NCBI GenBank assembly: GCA_021787595.1
Contig: JAJYLQ010000005.1
Span: 62,001-126,000 of the forward strand
From: Chloroflexota bacterium
GTDB taxonomy: Bacteria > Chloroflexota > Anaerolineae > Anaerolineales > Villigracilaceae
Length of the DNA stretch: 64,000 bases
Direction of reading: 5' to 3'
A program made the translations under genes and the position numbers. Each line of letters starts with the position of its first letter. Positions within the stretch are counted from its first letter, which is position 1. The notes beneath the pieces were generated by a model, which was given only the letters and a program-made list of their open reading frames with translations, ran no database searches and had not been told where the DNA came from. Shown one piece after another: positions 18,300 through 26,789 of this stretch.

Positions 18300-20371
18300 A
18301 TGTCCGAAACGATTGGTGAAAAACTCAAACGAGCGCGCGAAGAAAAACGGCTGACGATTGCGCAGGTTGTCGAGCAAACCCGCATCCGCTCGCATTATCT
18401 CGAAGCACTCGAACGCGACGATCTTTCCGCGATCCCATCCGCGGCGCAGGCGCGCGGCTTTCTTCGAATCTATTCTGATTTTCTTGGATTGAAATCAGAC
18501 GCGGCGCCCGTGGAGGCGCAGCCATCGGAGCAGACGCTTGCATACCAGCCGTCCGCTTCATCTTTGGATGCTTCGACCCTTCGACAAGCTCAGGAGGCTC
18601 AGGGCGACGCTTCGCTCGGCACGGGCCCGCAGGCGGCTCCCGTTCAAGAAGCTGCGTCCGCGCCCGAACCGGCGCGCCCCAACCTGCTGAACAATTTGCG
18701 CGAGCGCTTTACGCGCCGCGACGATTCGGCGTCAGCGGAAGCCGCGCCCGCTCCGAGTCCCGAACCGGAGCCGTTCGTTCCCATCCGCTACACGGAAGAA
18801 TTGCCCGCCGCGCCGGAGCCGCAGGTCGAAGAACCGCCCGCGGAAAAAATATCCGCGCCAGTGACCAAGCCGTCCAGAAAAAAGACCGCCGCGACGAACT
18901 CAAAGACATTGCCAATTCCAAGACGCAAATCGGCAAAGCCATGGATTAGATCTTCCAAAACCGGGGACAAGCAAACGGTTGTAAAAAAAAAGATAACGCG
19001 GACGCCTCCGAAAAAAAAGAAATCTCTCCCGAAGCGCGGCTCCTCGCCGCGCAAGCTGAGTTCCTCTCGTCCTCGCCGCCCATCCCCGAAGGCGAAGAAA
19101 CCAGGCTGGTCGAAGACCAGCAAAACGAAGATGATTCGCAAGGCTTCCAAGCCGTTGACCAGGCGCAAGTCGGAACGCGCCTCGGCGGCATCGTCCCCGA
19201 AGGGGAGGAAATCCCGCAGGAAGTAAATCCTGAAGTCGAATCCAATCCTGCCAAAGCGGCGGATGCGAAGAACCTCCGCGCTCCTGGTTGGCGCGCGTGG
19301 CTGGCGCAGCGATTCAAAAAAGCCGCGCGTCAGCCGAAGGCGGCTGAACCGCTGCCTGCGAAGGCTGAGCCCGGCAAATTCGACGCGCAGGGCTTCAACC
19401 CGATTCCAAATGAGCCATCCGTCCCGGCCCGGTCATCCGCTGAAATTTTCAGCGAGATCGGCGACCAGCTTCGCAAACGCCGTGAGATGTTGAGCCTGAC
19501 CTGCGATGAGATCGAACGGCACACACGCGTGCGCGCAGCCTTCCAGAAAGCTTTGGAGGAAGGCGCGCTGGATGATTTGCCGTCGCCTGTGCAGACGCGC
19601 GGCATCCTTGCCAATTACGCGAGCTTCCTCGATTTGGATGCGGACGCGATCCTGCTGCGTTTTGCAGACGGATTGCAGGCGCGCCATCGCGAGCGTCTTC
19701 TCGAAAAACCAAAACGCCGCCGCGGAACGATGACGGTCAACACTTCACTGCCGCCATTGCGGGCGTTCATCGCCAGCGATTTGCTTTTCGGCGGCGGCAT
19801 CGCGATCCTGTTGATTCTGTTCGCGATCTGGGGCATCACGCGCGTCGTTGCGGTGGGCGAGGCGAATCCACCGCGCGCGACTTCATTGCCTGTTTCCCAA
19901 ATACTTGCTGAAACGCCGGTTGGCTCGCAGGGGGTCACTGTGATCCCCGCAGACACCGCACTGGCATCCACGGCTTTGGCGGTGCCGGCCACCATTACCC
20001 TCCAGGCGCCGACGCTTGGTTCCGATGTCAATGTGCAGGTCAATTTGGTTGCGATTGAAAGCACATATTTGCGCGTGAGCGTGGATGGTAAGGTGCAATT
20101 CGAGGGACGCACCGAAGCGGGGTCGGCATACCCGTATACTGCCAGGAATCAAATTGAGGTGCTGGCTGGAAGCGCATCGGGAATCAAAGTCACTTATAAT
20201 GGCCGCGATTTGGGCGTGATGGGCGGCTTCGGCGAAGTGGTGGATCGCATCTACACCGCCTCCGGCGTGACAACGCCCACGCCCACCCTGGCACCGACCT
20301 CAACCGCCGCGCCGGATTTGACGCCAACCACCGCGCCGTCAGCGACCGGCACACCCACTCCCGGAGGATAA
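18300..20371 (+). CDS. RodZ-like tandem HTH membrane protein, apparent frameshift
   Basis: Two overlapping reading frames together give one RodZ-like protein. The first frame (18300-19226) starts with an HTH_25 domain (GEKLKRAREEKRLTIAQVV, residues 6-24) and an Ala/Pro/Glu-rich linker. From about 18992 the sensible sequence is in the -1 frame: an acidic linker, a second HTH_25 domain (EIFSEIGDQLRKRREMLSLT), one membrane helix (LLFGGGIAILLILFAIWGI) and a periplasmic RodZ-type domain with a Thr/Pro tail. The first frame turns abnormally Lys/Arg-rich past 18990, a sign of wrong-frame translation. The only single-event switch consistent with the TAG at 18947-18949 is -1 slippage at the A9 run 18983-18991. 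RodZ ties MreB to the cell wall. Mutation, slippage or sequencing error all remain possible. Confidence 0.75.
18577..18614. repeat. CTTCGACAAGCTCAGG element inside the RodZ-like gene
   Basis: CCCTTCGACAAGCTCAGG followed by GGCTCAGGGCGA resembles intergenic elements at 15130, 26691 and 45000. It encodes residues about 93-105 in the linker after the first HTH. Confidence 0.5.
18983..18991 (+). other. A9 slip tract in the RodZ-like gene
   Basis: Nine consecutive adenines, read GTA AAA AAA AAG in the upstream frame. A one-base backward shift here gives AAA AAA AAA GAT and joins the two halves of the protein. Long A runs are known sites for polymerase slippage and homopolymer errors. Confidence 0.6.
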
Positions 20372-20373
20372 GT

Positions 20374-21822
20374 TTGCCGTCCAATGCGTTTCATCTCATT
20401 TCACTGGGCTGCGCCAAGAACACCGTCGACTCTGACTCGATGGCGCAGTTGCTGGCGCGTGATGGTTATCGCGCTGTCGGGGACGCAGCCAAAGCGAATG
20501 TTTTGATCGTCAATACCTGCGGGTTTATCGGTCCTGCAAAACAAGAGTCCATTGACATCCTGCGTGAATTGGCGGAAAGCAAACGCGAGGGTCAGATCCT
20601 CATCGCGGCCGGATGCCTGACGCAGCGTTATGGGGCGGAGGTCGCCAAACAAGTGCCGGGCGTTGACGGCATTCTCGGCACGCGCCGCTGGATGGATATC
20701 GTCCAGGTCGTGCGTGAGCTTCGCAAAAGGGCTCATTCTTCGACGGGCTCAGGACTCCGCCCCGAACCGCTTTATCACCTGCCGGTTGAAGCCGCAACCG
20801 TCGGGACCAACGAGGCGGATACCGTTCGAGCGAGCGTCGCCGGCGCTTCGGCCTATCTCAAAATTGCAGATGGCTGCCGCCGTCCATGCGCGTTCTGCGC
20901 TATCCCATTAATCAAAGGTACGGCGGTCAGCCGGCCGATGGAAACGATCCTGAACGAAGCGCGCCGCCTGCGCGACTCGGGCGTGCGCGAATTGATCCTG
21001 ATCGCACAGGACACAACCGATTACGGTCATGATCTTGGCATGAAGGATGGGCTGGCGATTCTATTGGAACGGCTTTGTGATGAAGTGGCCCCTCACCCCA
21101 ATCCCTCTCCCGACGGGAGAGGGGCAAGGGGTGAGGGGGGGCTGGATTGGATTCGAGTCATGTACGCATATCCAGGCTATGTGACGGATCATTTGATCGA
21201 GGTCATGGCGACGCGCAAACAGGTATTGCCCTATCTCGATATGCCGCTCCAGCACGCGCATCCGAAGACGCTTTACCGGATGCGCCGCCCGTCGAACGTT
21301 GACTGGGTGCATGAAACGCTTGGCAAGATGCGAAGCGCGATTCCGAATCTGGCAATCCGTACAACGTTCATCGTCGGCTACCCCGGTGAAACAGACGATG
21401 AATTTCAGGCGCTCATTGATTTTGTGAACGAGATTCGATTTGACCGCGTTGGGACGTTCCAATTCTCCTTCGAGCCAGGGACAACATCCGAGCCGCTTGG
21501 CGATCCGATTCCAGCGGAAGTCAAACAACAGCGCTACGAGCAATTGATGGAACTCCAGCAGAATATTTCGCTTCAGATCAACCAATCGTATGTTGGCAAG
21601 ACGCTGGATGTTTTGGTCGAGGGTTACGATAACGGAATTTCGATTGGCCGTTCCTACCGCGATGCGCCGGAGATTGACGGCTTGGTTCTTATCGAAGACA
21701 AAGTGGAAATCGGCGGCATCGTGCCGGTAAAGATCAGCGGGGCGTTGGCTTACGATCTGACAGGCGTTCCGGTCAAATTCAATATCCCGATCCAAATTCC
21801 AAATCTCACTGCTAAAGAATAG
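20374..21822 (+). CDS. rimO: Ribosomal protein S12 methylthiotransferase RimO
   Basis: Radical-SAM enzyme that methylthiolates an Asp of ribosomal protein S12. Three cysteines of the N-terminal cluster are in LGCAKNTVDSD, VNTCGF and AAGCLTQ; the radical SAM CxxxCxxC is GCRRPCAFC; LIAQDTTDYG is RimO-type; a TRAM-like domain ends the protein. The start is TTG at 20374, with GGAGG six bases upstream overlapping the end of the RodZ-like gene. At 482 aa it is longer than usual (about 440): a 50-bp palindrome adds residues about 239-255, and a smaller extra stretch is at about 121-127. Confidence 0.93.
   Translation: MPSNAFHLISLGCAKNTVDSDSMAQLLARDGYRAVGDAAKANVLIVNTCGFIGPAKQESIDILRELAESKREGQILIAAGCLTQRYGAEVAKQVPGVDGILGTRRWMDIVQVVRELRKRAHSSTGSGLRPEPLYHLPVEAATVGTNEADTVRASVAGASAYLKIADGCRRPCAFCAIPLIKGTAVSRPMETILNEARRLRDSGVRELILIAQDTTDYGHDLGMKDGLAILLERLCDEVAPHPNPSPDGRGARGEGGLDWIRVMYAYPGYVTDHLIEVMATRKQVLPYLDMPLQHAHPKTLYRMRRPSNVDWVHETLGKMRSAIPNLAIRTTFIVGYPGETDDEFQALIDFVNEIRFDRVGTFQFSFEPGTTSEPLGDPIPAEVKQQRYEQLMELQQNISLQINQSYVGKTLDVLVEGYDNGISIGRSYRDAPEIDGLVLIEDKVEIGGIVPVKISGALAYDLTGVPVKFNIPIQIPNLTAKE
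20736..20753. repeat. Short TTCTTCGACGGGCTCAGG stretch inside rimO
   Basis: Resembles the CTTCGACAAGCTCAGG words of the intergenic elements and encodes HSSTGSG, a stretch between a basic helix (REL RKR) and the conserved PEPLYHLP. Probably a remnant of the same repeat type. Confidence 0.35.
21089..21138. repeat. 50-bp palindrome inside rimO
   Basis: Arms CCCCTCACCCC (21089-21099) and GGGGTGAGGGG (21128-21138), plus an inner CCTCTCCCG/CGGGAGAGG stem, form a near-complete hairpin. It encodes Pro/Gly/Arg-rich PHPNPSPDGRGARGEGG between LCDEVA and LDWIRVMYAYP, a place where RimO proteins normally run straight on. Confidence 0.8.
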
Positions 21823-21858
21823 AACGCAAAGAAAAAAACTTTGCGATCTTTGTGGCAA

Positions 21859-23415
21859 ATGAAAATTCCCCGCGCAAACTTCATCGCTCTTGTCTTCAGC
21901 ATTGCCGCGGTCCTTGCCGCGTATCTCGTTGCAGACCACGTTTTCAACTTCATGCCGCACATCGAGGATGAGATGGCGTACGTGTGGCAGGCGCAAGTCC
22001 TGACGACCGGCAAAGTCATGCTGCCGTCGCCGCCGGACCCAAAGAGCATTCTCGTTCCGTTCGTTGTGGATTATCACGGCAATCGCTTTGGGAAATATCC
22101 GCTGGGCTGGCCCATCATCCTGGCGCTTGGATTGCTGCTTCACGCCCGCGATTGGGTGAATCCGATCCTCGGCGGGCTGGGCGTATGGCTCACGTATCTG
22201 CTCGGGAAAAAACTTTTCGATGAACGCGTTGGTTTGCTGGCCGCGTTGTTGACGGTCACTTCGCCGTTCTTCCTGATGAATTCAGGCTCGCTGCTTTCGC
22301 ATCCGTGGGCAATGGTTTTGAGTCTGGCTTTCGTGCTGGCGTGGCTGGATATTTTTTTCTACCACGGAGAACACGAAGTGCACGGAGAAAGAAATAAAGA
22401 CTCTGTGAACCCTGCGCGCTCTGTGGTCGAGCCTCCGGTTTGGATGAAAGTCTGTGTGGCGGGACTCAGCCTCGGCGTCCTGGCGATGACGCGGCCGTTG
22501 ACCGCGCTTGCCGTCGGACTGCCGTTCTTCGTGCATGGAATCTATTTGCTTTGGCGCGGCGATAAATCCACCCGCATCCATGTCCTGACGATTGGCCTGC
22601 TCGCCGGTTTCGTCGCGGCTTTGGTTCCGCTCTGGCAGTTTGCCGTGACCGGCAGCCCGTTGTTGAATCCGTACGTGTTGTGGTGGCCGTACGACAAGAT
22701 TGGCTTTGGCCCCGGTTTTGGACGCGAATCCGGCGGGCATAGTTTGTTCTGGTCGTGGGTGAATCTCAAAGTCAGTTTCGACGCGGGCTGGAGTGACTTC
22801 TTCGGCTGGAAAAATTTGTCATGGCTGTTCCTGCCGTTCGGCGCCGCCGCCCTCGGACGAAACCTGCGCGCCTGGTTGGTCGCGTTGGTTTTTCCCTCGA
22901 TCGTTTTGCTGTACATGGCGTATTGGATCGGATCGGATTTATACGGCCCGCGTTATTATTACGAAGGATTTTACAGCCTGACCATCGTGACCTCGGCGGG
23001 AATATTTTGGTTCGCGGAGAAAGTTGTTCGCGAAAAACATTTGCGGCGCTGGATGCAGATCGCGGCGGCGCTCTTGTGCGCTTTTCTGATTGGATACAAC
23101 CTGACAGTGTATTTGCCCAACCGTTTGAAGGGGATGACGAATTTATATGGCATTAGCCGTGCCATGCTGGCCCCGTTCGAAACTCCGCAGGCAAGGATGC
23201 TAACGCCCGCGCTGGTCATTGTGCATTTCCAAAAAGAGTGGACGGAATACGGCGGCCTGCTCGAATTGCAGAACGCCGAATTGACTTCGCCTTTCATCTT
23301 TGCCCTCTCGCGCGGCGAAGAAGCGGACTCATTATTGCCGCGGGATTATCCGGACCGCAAGATCATCTATTATTACACCGGCGAGCCGAATGTGTTGTAT
23401 GAATATCCAAAATAA
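21859..23415 (+). CDS. GT39/ArnT-like membrane glycosyltransferase
   Basis: A 518 aa polytopic protein with about ten hydrophobic segments. The first periplasmic loop has HIEDEMAYVWQAQV, matching the acidic loop of PMT/ArnT-type (GT-C) transferases that use polyprenyl-phosphate sugars; a KYPLGWP motif follows. It most likely adds sugar to an envelope component; donor and acceptor cannot be told. ATG 21859 is chosen over the in-frame TTG at 21841, which lies in a repeat-like stretch. A repeat insertion (22361-22427) adds about 22 polar residues between two membrane segments. Confidence 0.7.
   Translation: MKIPRANFIALVFSIAAVLAAYLVADHVFNFMPHIEDEMAYVWQAQVLTTGKVMLPSPPDPKSILVPFVVDYHGNRFGKYPLGWPIILALGLLLHARDWVNPILGGLGVWLTYLLGKKLFDERVGLLAALLTVTSPFFLMNSGSLLSHPWAMVLSLAFVLAWLDIFFYHGEHEVHGERNKDSVNPARSVVEPPVWMKVCVAGLSLGVLAMTRPLTALAVGLPFFVHGIYLLWRGDKSTRIHVLTIGLLAGFVAALVPLWQFAVTGSPLLNPYVLWWPYDKIGFGPGFGRESGGHSLFWSWVNLKVSFDAGWSDFFGWKNLSWLFLPFGAAALGRNLRAWLVALVFPSIVLLYMAYWIGSDLYGPRYYYEGFYSLTIVTSAGIFWFAEKVVREKHLRRWMQIAAALLCAFLIGYNLTVYLPNRLKGMTNLYGISRAMLAPFETPQARMLTPALVIVHFQKEWTEYGGLLELQNAELTSPFIFALSRGEEADSLLPRDYPDRKIIYYYTGEPNVLYEYPK
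22361..22427. repeat. Inverted repeat inside the glycosyltransferase gene
   Basis: Imperfect 27-bp arms (ACCACGGAGAACACGAAG at left; CTGCGCGCTCTGTGGT at right) of the same ACCACNGAG type as the intergenic elements at 30781-30850 and 53137-53203. It encodes a charged stretch around HGEHEVHGERNKDSVNPARS. Confidence 0.65.
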
Positions 23416-23446
23416 AACAAAGCGGCCGCCTTTCTAGGTGGCCGCT
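23408..23446 (-). terminator. Terminator at the end of the CopD-like gene
   Basis: Read on the minus strand, a 10-bp stem AGCGGCCACC/GGCGGCCGCT with a 6-nt loop (containing the stop codon end) is followed by TTGTTTTATTTT. It sits between convergent genes and may stop both. Confidence 0.7.
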
Positions 23447-23943
23447 CTTGCGATGGCGGTGGCTAATAAAATCAGCGCTGAGAGCGCCAGACTCACGCGC
23501 ATCAGGGCTGTCTCGCGGCGGCGCAAGGAATTAAGTTGCGCCGGGTCGATTCTATCTTTCCGCATCAGCGCCCGGCGGATGGCGGGTAAAACGTCCCAGG
23601 TGTGCATCGCGCTGACGGCGATCAGGGCTGCGACCAAAATATGTTTTGCAAGAATCGCCAGCGACCATTGCCCGCTGACGGAGAGAAAACCGTTGTAATG
23701 AATGTTGACGCTCATCTGGAACAGGCCGGTCACGACCAGCAGGCTGACACTGAACCATCCAATCGGTTCCAGTCGCTTTTGGACCACGTCAATGAAAGCC
23801 AGCTGGTCAACAGGTTGAAGCGTCCGCGCCGCAGCGGGTAACACAAGGATCGAAATGGAGACCAGGCTTCCAATCCATGTTACGGTGGCGAGCAGGTGAA
23901 GCCAATAAGTCAGCGCAACAGCCCAGTTGGGAACCGCCGGCAT
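23434..23943 (-). CDS. CopD-like four-helix membrane protein
   Basis: A 169 aa integral membrane protein with four hydrophobic segments, similar in pattern to the CopD domain (YWLHLLATVTWIGSL near the start; QKRLEPIGWFSVSLLVVTG; LAKHILVAALIAVSAMHTWD). Conserved-looking His/Trp residues sit near membrane edges as in CopD-type proteins, some of which are linked to copper handling. The ATG at 23943 begins 3 bp after the TPR gene stop; a longer frame overlaps that gene. The substrate is unknown; the family call is moderate. Confidence 0.6.
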   Translation of the reverse strand: MPAVPNWAVALTYWLHLLATVTWIGSLVSISILVLPAAARTLQPVDQLAFIDVVQKRLEPIGWFSVSLLVVTGLFQMSVNIHYNGFLSVSGQWSLAILAKHILVAALIAVSAMHTWDVLPAIRRALMRKDRIDPAQLNSLRRRETALMRVSLALSALILLATAIARAAT

Positions 23944-23945
23944 TT

Positions 23946-24959
23946 CTATGGAGTGGAAGTGGCAGTCGGTGGAACTGAAGTCGGGGCCGCCGTGGCTGTC
24001 GGCGGATAGCATTGCTGATAGGCCTGATTCGAATTCCTGGCCGCGATCTGGTCGAGCGATGCAATGCTTGCCGCTGCCTGGTATTCCTGGTACGCGTCGC
24101 AATAGCTCTTGTTACCAAACAGCAGATCGCCGTAACGCATCAGCGAGATCTGATAACGCTGCGAAGCGGTCATGGTGCCGTCCCACATGGATGGCCAGCC
24201 CGCGGCGACCTGTTGGAACAGGTTGGCCGCGGTTTTCCAGTCCGTGCCGAAGAACGCGGCGGCCTCCAGATACGTGCGCGCGCCTTCGCGCATGCCGTTG
24301 GCGTCGCGGTCGAGCGGGGCAAAGCGCTCGGCCAGCGTAAGCTGATAGATGCCGCCTTCCAGATTTCCCGCCTGGATTAAAGCCACGCCGTAATTGCGGA
24401 GCGCAAAGTAATACATCCCGTCCACTTGCGATGTATTGAATTTTGGATCTTGTTTTCGGAGTTGATCCAATTCGGTAATTGCGTTTGCCCAATCGCCGGC
24501 TGTGATCAACTGCTGGGCGGTGGAAAAAAGCGTTTGTTCGCCGCGCAGGTCGGGGGTCGGCGTGAGAGTCGGTGTTGGAGTATTCGTTGGGATGCTGCTC
24601 TTTACCAGGACCTTGGCCAATTCGGTTTGCGCGCCCGGAAAATTCGGGTTGTTCTGGATGATGAATTCGAGTCGCTGTTTGGCCGCGTCATAACGACCGA
24701 ATTGTTCGTCCACCAGTGCGTACTGGAATTGTTCCAACAGCTGCTTGTCAATCACCTGCGATTGTGCGGCCTGCCTGTCGCCGAGGCCGCTCCAGTATCC
24801 GCCCAGGCTGCCGAGTCCGAGCAAAACGATGACGCCCAGGACGCTCAAAAGAATCGAAAGCCAGCGGCGGCGCGGCTTCCTCTGCTTTGATGGGGAAGGC
24901 TGCGCGTTGTCTTCCTGAATTGGTTTGATGGGTTGAGTATTTCCCGTGAGTTCAGACAT
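23946..24959 (-). CDS. Membrane-anchored TPR-like protein
   Basis: A 337 aa protein: basic cytoplasmic N-terminus (KQRKPRRRW), one membrane helix (about 34-55), then an outside region of TPR-like helical pairs (LLEQFQYALVDEQFGRYDAAKQ; GVALIQAGNLEGGIYQLTLAE), interrupted by a TPTPTLTPTP linker and ending in a Thr/Pro/Ala tail. Probably a scaffold in envelope processes. It lies between murJ and the CopD-like gene. The ATG has no Shine-Dalgarno but a TATAAT ends 7 bp upstream, suggesting a leaderless start from its own promoter. Confidence 0.65.
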   Translation of the reverse strand: MSELTGNTQPIKPIQEDNAQPSPSKQRKPRRRWLSILLSVLGVIVLLGLGSLGGYWSGLGDRQAAQSQVIDKQLLEQFQYALVDEQFGRYDAAKQRLEFIIQNNPNFPGAQTELAKVLVKSSIPTNTPTPTLTPTPDLRGEQTLFSTAQQLITAGDWANAITELDQLRKQDPKFNTSQVDGMYYFALRNYGVALIQAGNLEGGIYQLTLAERFAPLDRDANGMREGARTYLEAAAFFGTDWKTAANLFQQVAAGWPSMWDGTMTASQRYQISLMRYGDLLFGNKSYCDAYQEYQAAASIASLDQIAARNSNQAYQQCYPPTATAAPTSVPPTATSTP

Positions 24960-24966
24960 GGCGGTT

Positions 24967-24972
24967 ATTATA
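24967..24972 (-). promoter_or_regulatory. -10 box giving a leaderless TPR-gene transcript
   Basis: Minus-strand TATAAT, seven bases before the ATG at 24959. No good -35 is visible and no ribosome site fits between. Confidence 0.45.
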
Positions 24973-24974
24973 CT

Positions 24975-26549
24975 CTAGGCGGCGGCCAGACTTTCCCGGC
25001 TTTCATCCTTGCCTAACTTGAACAACATTCGGAATTCACGCTGGACGATCAGCAACGCGACGACCGTTCCGGCTGCCATCCCGATGATCGCGGTGATCAC
25101 CGCGCCGCCCGGGAGCATCACGGCCAGGACGTAAGCCGTGACTCCGCCAAATAGAGCGGCGGCCAGCCCTTTGAACAATGCCCCGTTAACTCCAACCGGC
25201 TCTTTCATGCGCCGATTCAAAATCGCGAACATGATGATCGCTTCGAGGGTCAGGGACAGTTCGGCGAGGGCGATTGCGGGCGCGCCAAGCGGCCGGAAGA
25301 AGACCACCGCCGAGATCCCGATTCCAAGGTAGACAATTAATCGAATGATAATCGTTGCCAATGGGATGAGCGCTTCCTTGCGCGCGTACAGGGCGCGCGC
25401 CGCAACTTCCTGGATCGCGTAGCCGCAAAGAGTTAACATATAAACGCGGGCGGTGGTGGTCATCAGGTTCGTGCCGGCTTCGTCGAAATGGAACGCGGCG
25501 CGGATCAACGGGTGCATGCCCGCGGCCATGATTGCCCCGGCGGGCAGAGTTAACGCGATCAAAACCTGGAGCGCCTTGTCAATCGTTTGATGGAACCCGC
25601 TCCAGTCGGCGCGCGCCGCGAGTTCGGAAAGAGTCGGGAGCATCGCGGTGGCAATCGCGGTCCCCAATAAAGTTTCGGGGACCTGCATAATCATCCAGCC
25701 ATACGTCAGGGACGAAATCGCGCCGGTTTGTCCAAGACGCGAAGCGAGATTGTCGCGCACCACGAACATGAGCTGCACGCCGAAGACGGTCAGCAAGCGC
25801 GGGCCGACAACTTTGAACACTTCGATGATGGCCGGCTCGTTGATTTTGATGGACGGCGTCCAGCGAAAGCCGTAACGGATGAGGCCGGGAATTTGAATCG
25901 CGAGGTGCATGGCCGCGCCGAGGATGACGCCGTAGACCAAACCGTACACGCCGAGGCCGAAGGATGGAAAGGTGATCGGGCCAAGCGTGTAGGGCGTTTT
26001 GGGCGCGAGGAACAACGCGCCGAAGATCTGACCGATGTTATAAAGAATCGGCGCAAGCGCAGGCAGAAGAAAATGTTGGTTGGCTTGCAAACCGGCGATC
26101 ACCAAACCGCTGATCGAAAAAATAAACGTTGCGATGAGATCGAGACGCATCAAATTTGCGATGACGTGCCGCTGCCCCACGTTGAAGCCGGGTGTGATCC
26201 AAAGCTGGACGATTTGATTGGCAAAGATGGCGATCACGATTGCCAGCGCGCCGGTGGCAAGAAAAGCCAGGTTGGCGACGCGCGAAAACAGGTCCCAGGC
26301 CTTATCGCGGTTCCCCAATGTCAGCGTTTGAGTCAGGACCGGGATAAATGCCATCGCCAGCGCGCCGCCGGAGATCAGGGCGGCTAATAAATCCGGCAGA
26401 TTATTCGCAACATTGAACGCATCCAACTCAAAGGATAAGTTGAATGTGCGCGCGATGATGATGGCGCGGACGAAGGCCAAAACTTTATCGAGCGTAAAGA
26501 AGAATCCGAGCAGGAGCGAGATGCGTGTGAGGAACGATAATTTCTTCAT
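24975..26549 (-). CDS. murJ: Lipid II flippase MurJ
   Basis: A 524 aa MOP-superfamily protein (MviN/MurJ), which flips the peptidoglycan precursor lipid II. About 14 hydrophobic segments are visible. Family marks are KVLAFVRAIIIARTFNLSFELDAFNVA near the N-terminus and PETLLGTAIATAMLPTLSELAA in the middle. Length is normal. It heads a minus-strand unit with the TPR and CopD-like genes. Confidence 0.9.
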   Translation of the reverse strand: MKKLSFLTRISLLLGFFFTLDKVLAFVRAIIIARTFNLSFELDAFNVANNLPDLLAALISGGALAMAFIPVLTQTLTLGNRDKAWDLFSRVANLAFLATGALAIVIAIFANQIVQLWITPGFNVGQRHVIANLMRLDLIATFIFSISGLVIAGLQANQHFLLPALAPILYNIGQIFGALFLAPKTPYTLGPITFPSFGLGVYGLVYGVILGAAMHLAIQIPGLIRYGFRWTPSIKINEPAIIEVFKVVGPRLLTVFGVQLMFVVRDNLASRLGQTGAISSLTYGWMIMQVPETLLGTAIATAMLPTLSELAARADWSGFHQTIDKALQVLIALTLPAGAIMAAGMHPLIRAAFHFDEAGTNLMTTTARVYMLTLCGYAIQEVAARALYARKEALIPLATIIIRLIVYLGIGISAVVFFRPLGAPAIALAELSLTLEAIIMFAILNRRMKEPVGVNGALFKGLAAALFGGVTAYVLAVMLPGGAVITAIIGMAAGTVVALLIVQREFRMLFKLGKDESRESLAAA

Positions 26550-26625
26550 GGCTACAATTTAACCATAGATTTTGTGTCGCAAAAAAATTCATCACGAATG
26601 TGACGAATGAACGAAGGACACGAAT

Positions 26626-26664
26626 TTAAAAATAAACAAACCCAGATGAAAAATCTGGGTTTGT
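26626..26664 (-). terminator. Terminator downstream of the SDR gene
   Basis: Minus-strand stem ACAAACCCAGAT/ATCTGGGTTTGT (12 bp, 5-nt loop) followed by TTATTTTTAAA. It ends the unit that includes the SDR and possibly the ArsA cluster. Confidence 0.75.
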
Positions 26665-26690
26665 CTCTCAATTGTTTCTGATTGATATTT

Positions 26691-26774
26691 TCGTCCTGAG
26701 CGGAGCGATGCGTAGTCGAAGGACATTTGGAAAGTGCGCTTCGACTGCGGATTCCATCCTCCGCTCAGCGCGAT
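26691..26774. repeat. CTGAGCGGAG / CCGCTCAGCG element
   Basis: Terminal inverted repeats TCGTCCTGAGCGGAG and CTCCGCTCAGCGCGA with inner GTCGAAGGAC/GCGCTTCGAC. Similar to 45000-45099. Confidence 0.7.
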
Positions 26775-26789
26775 AGAAACATTTGGAAT

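Noticed and set aside
21061-22143. 360-codon minus-strand frame opposite rimO and the glycosyltransferase
   Set aside because: Covers two real genes on the other strand; no similarity or start signals.
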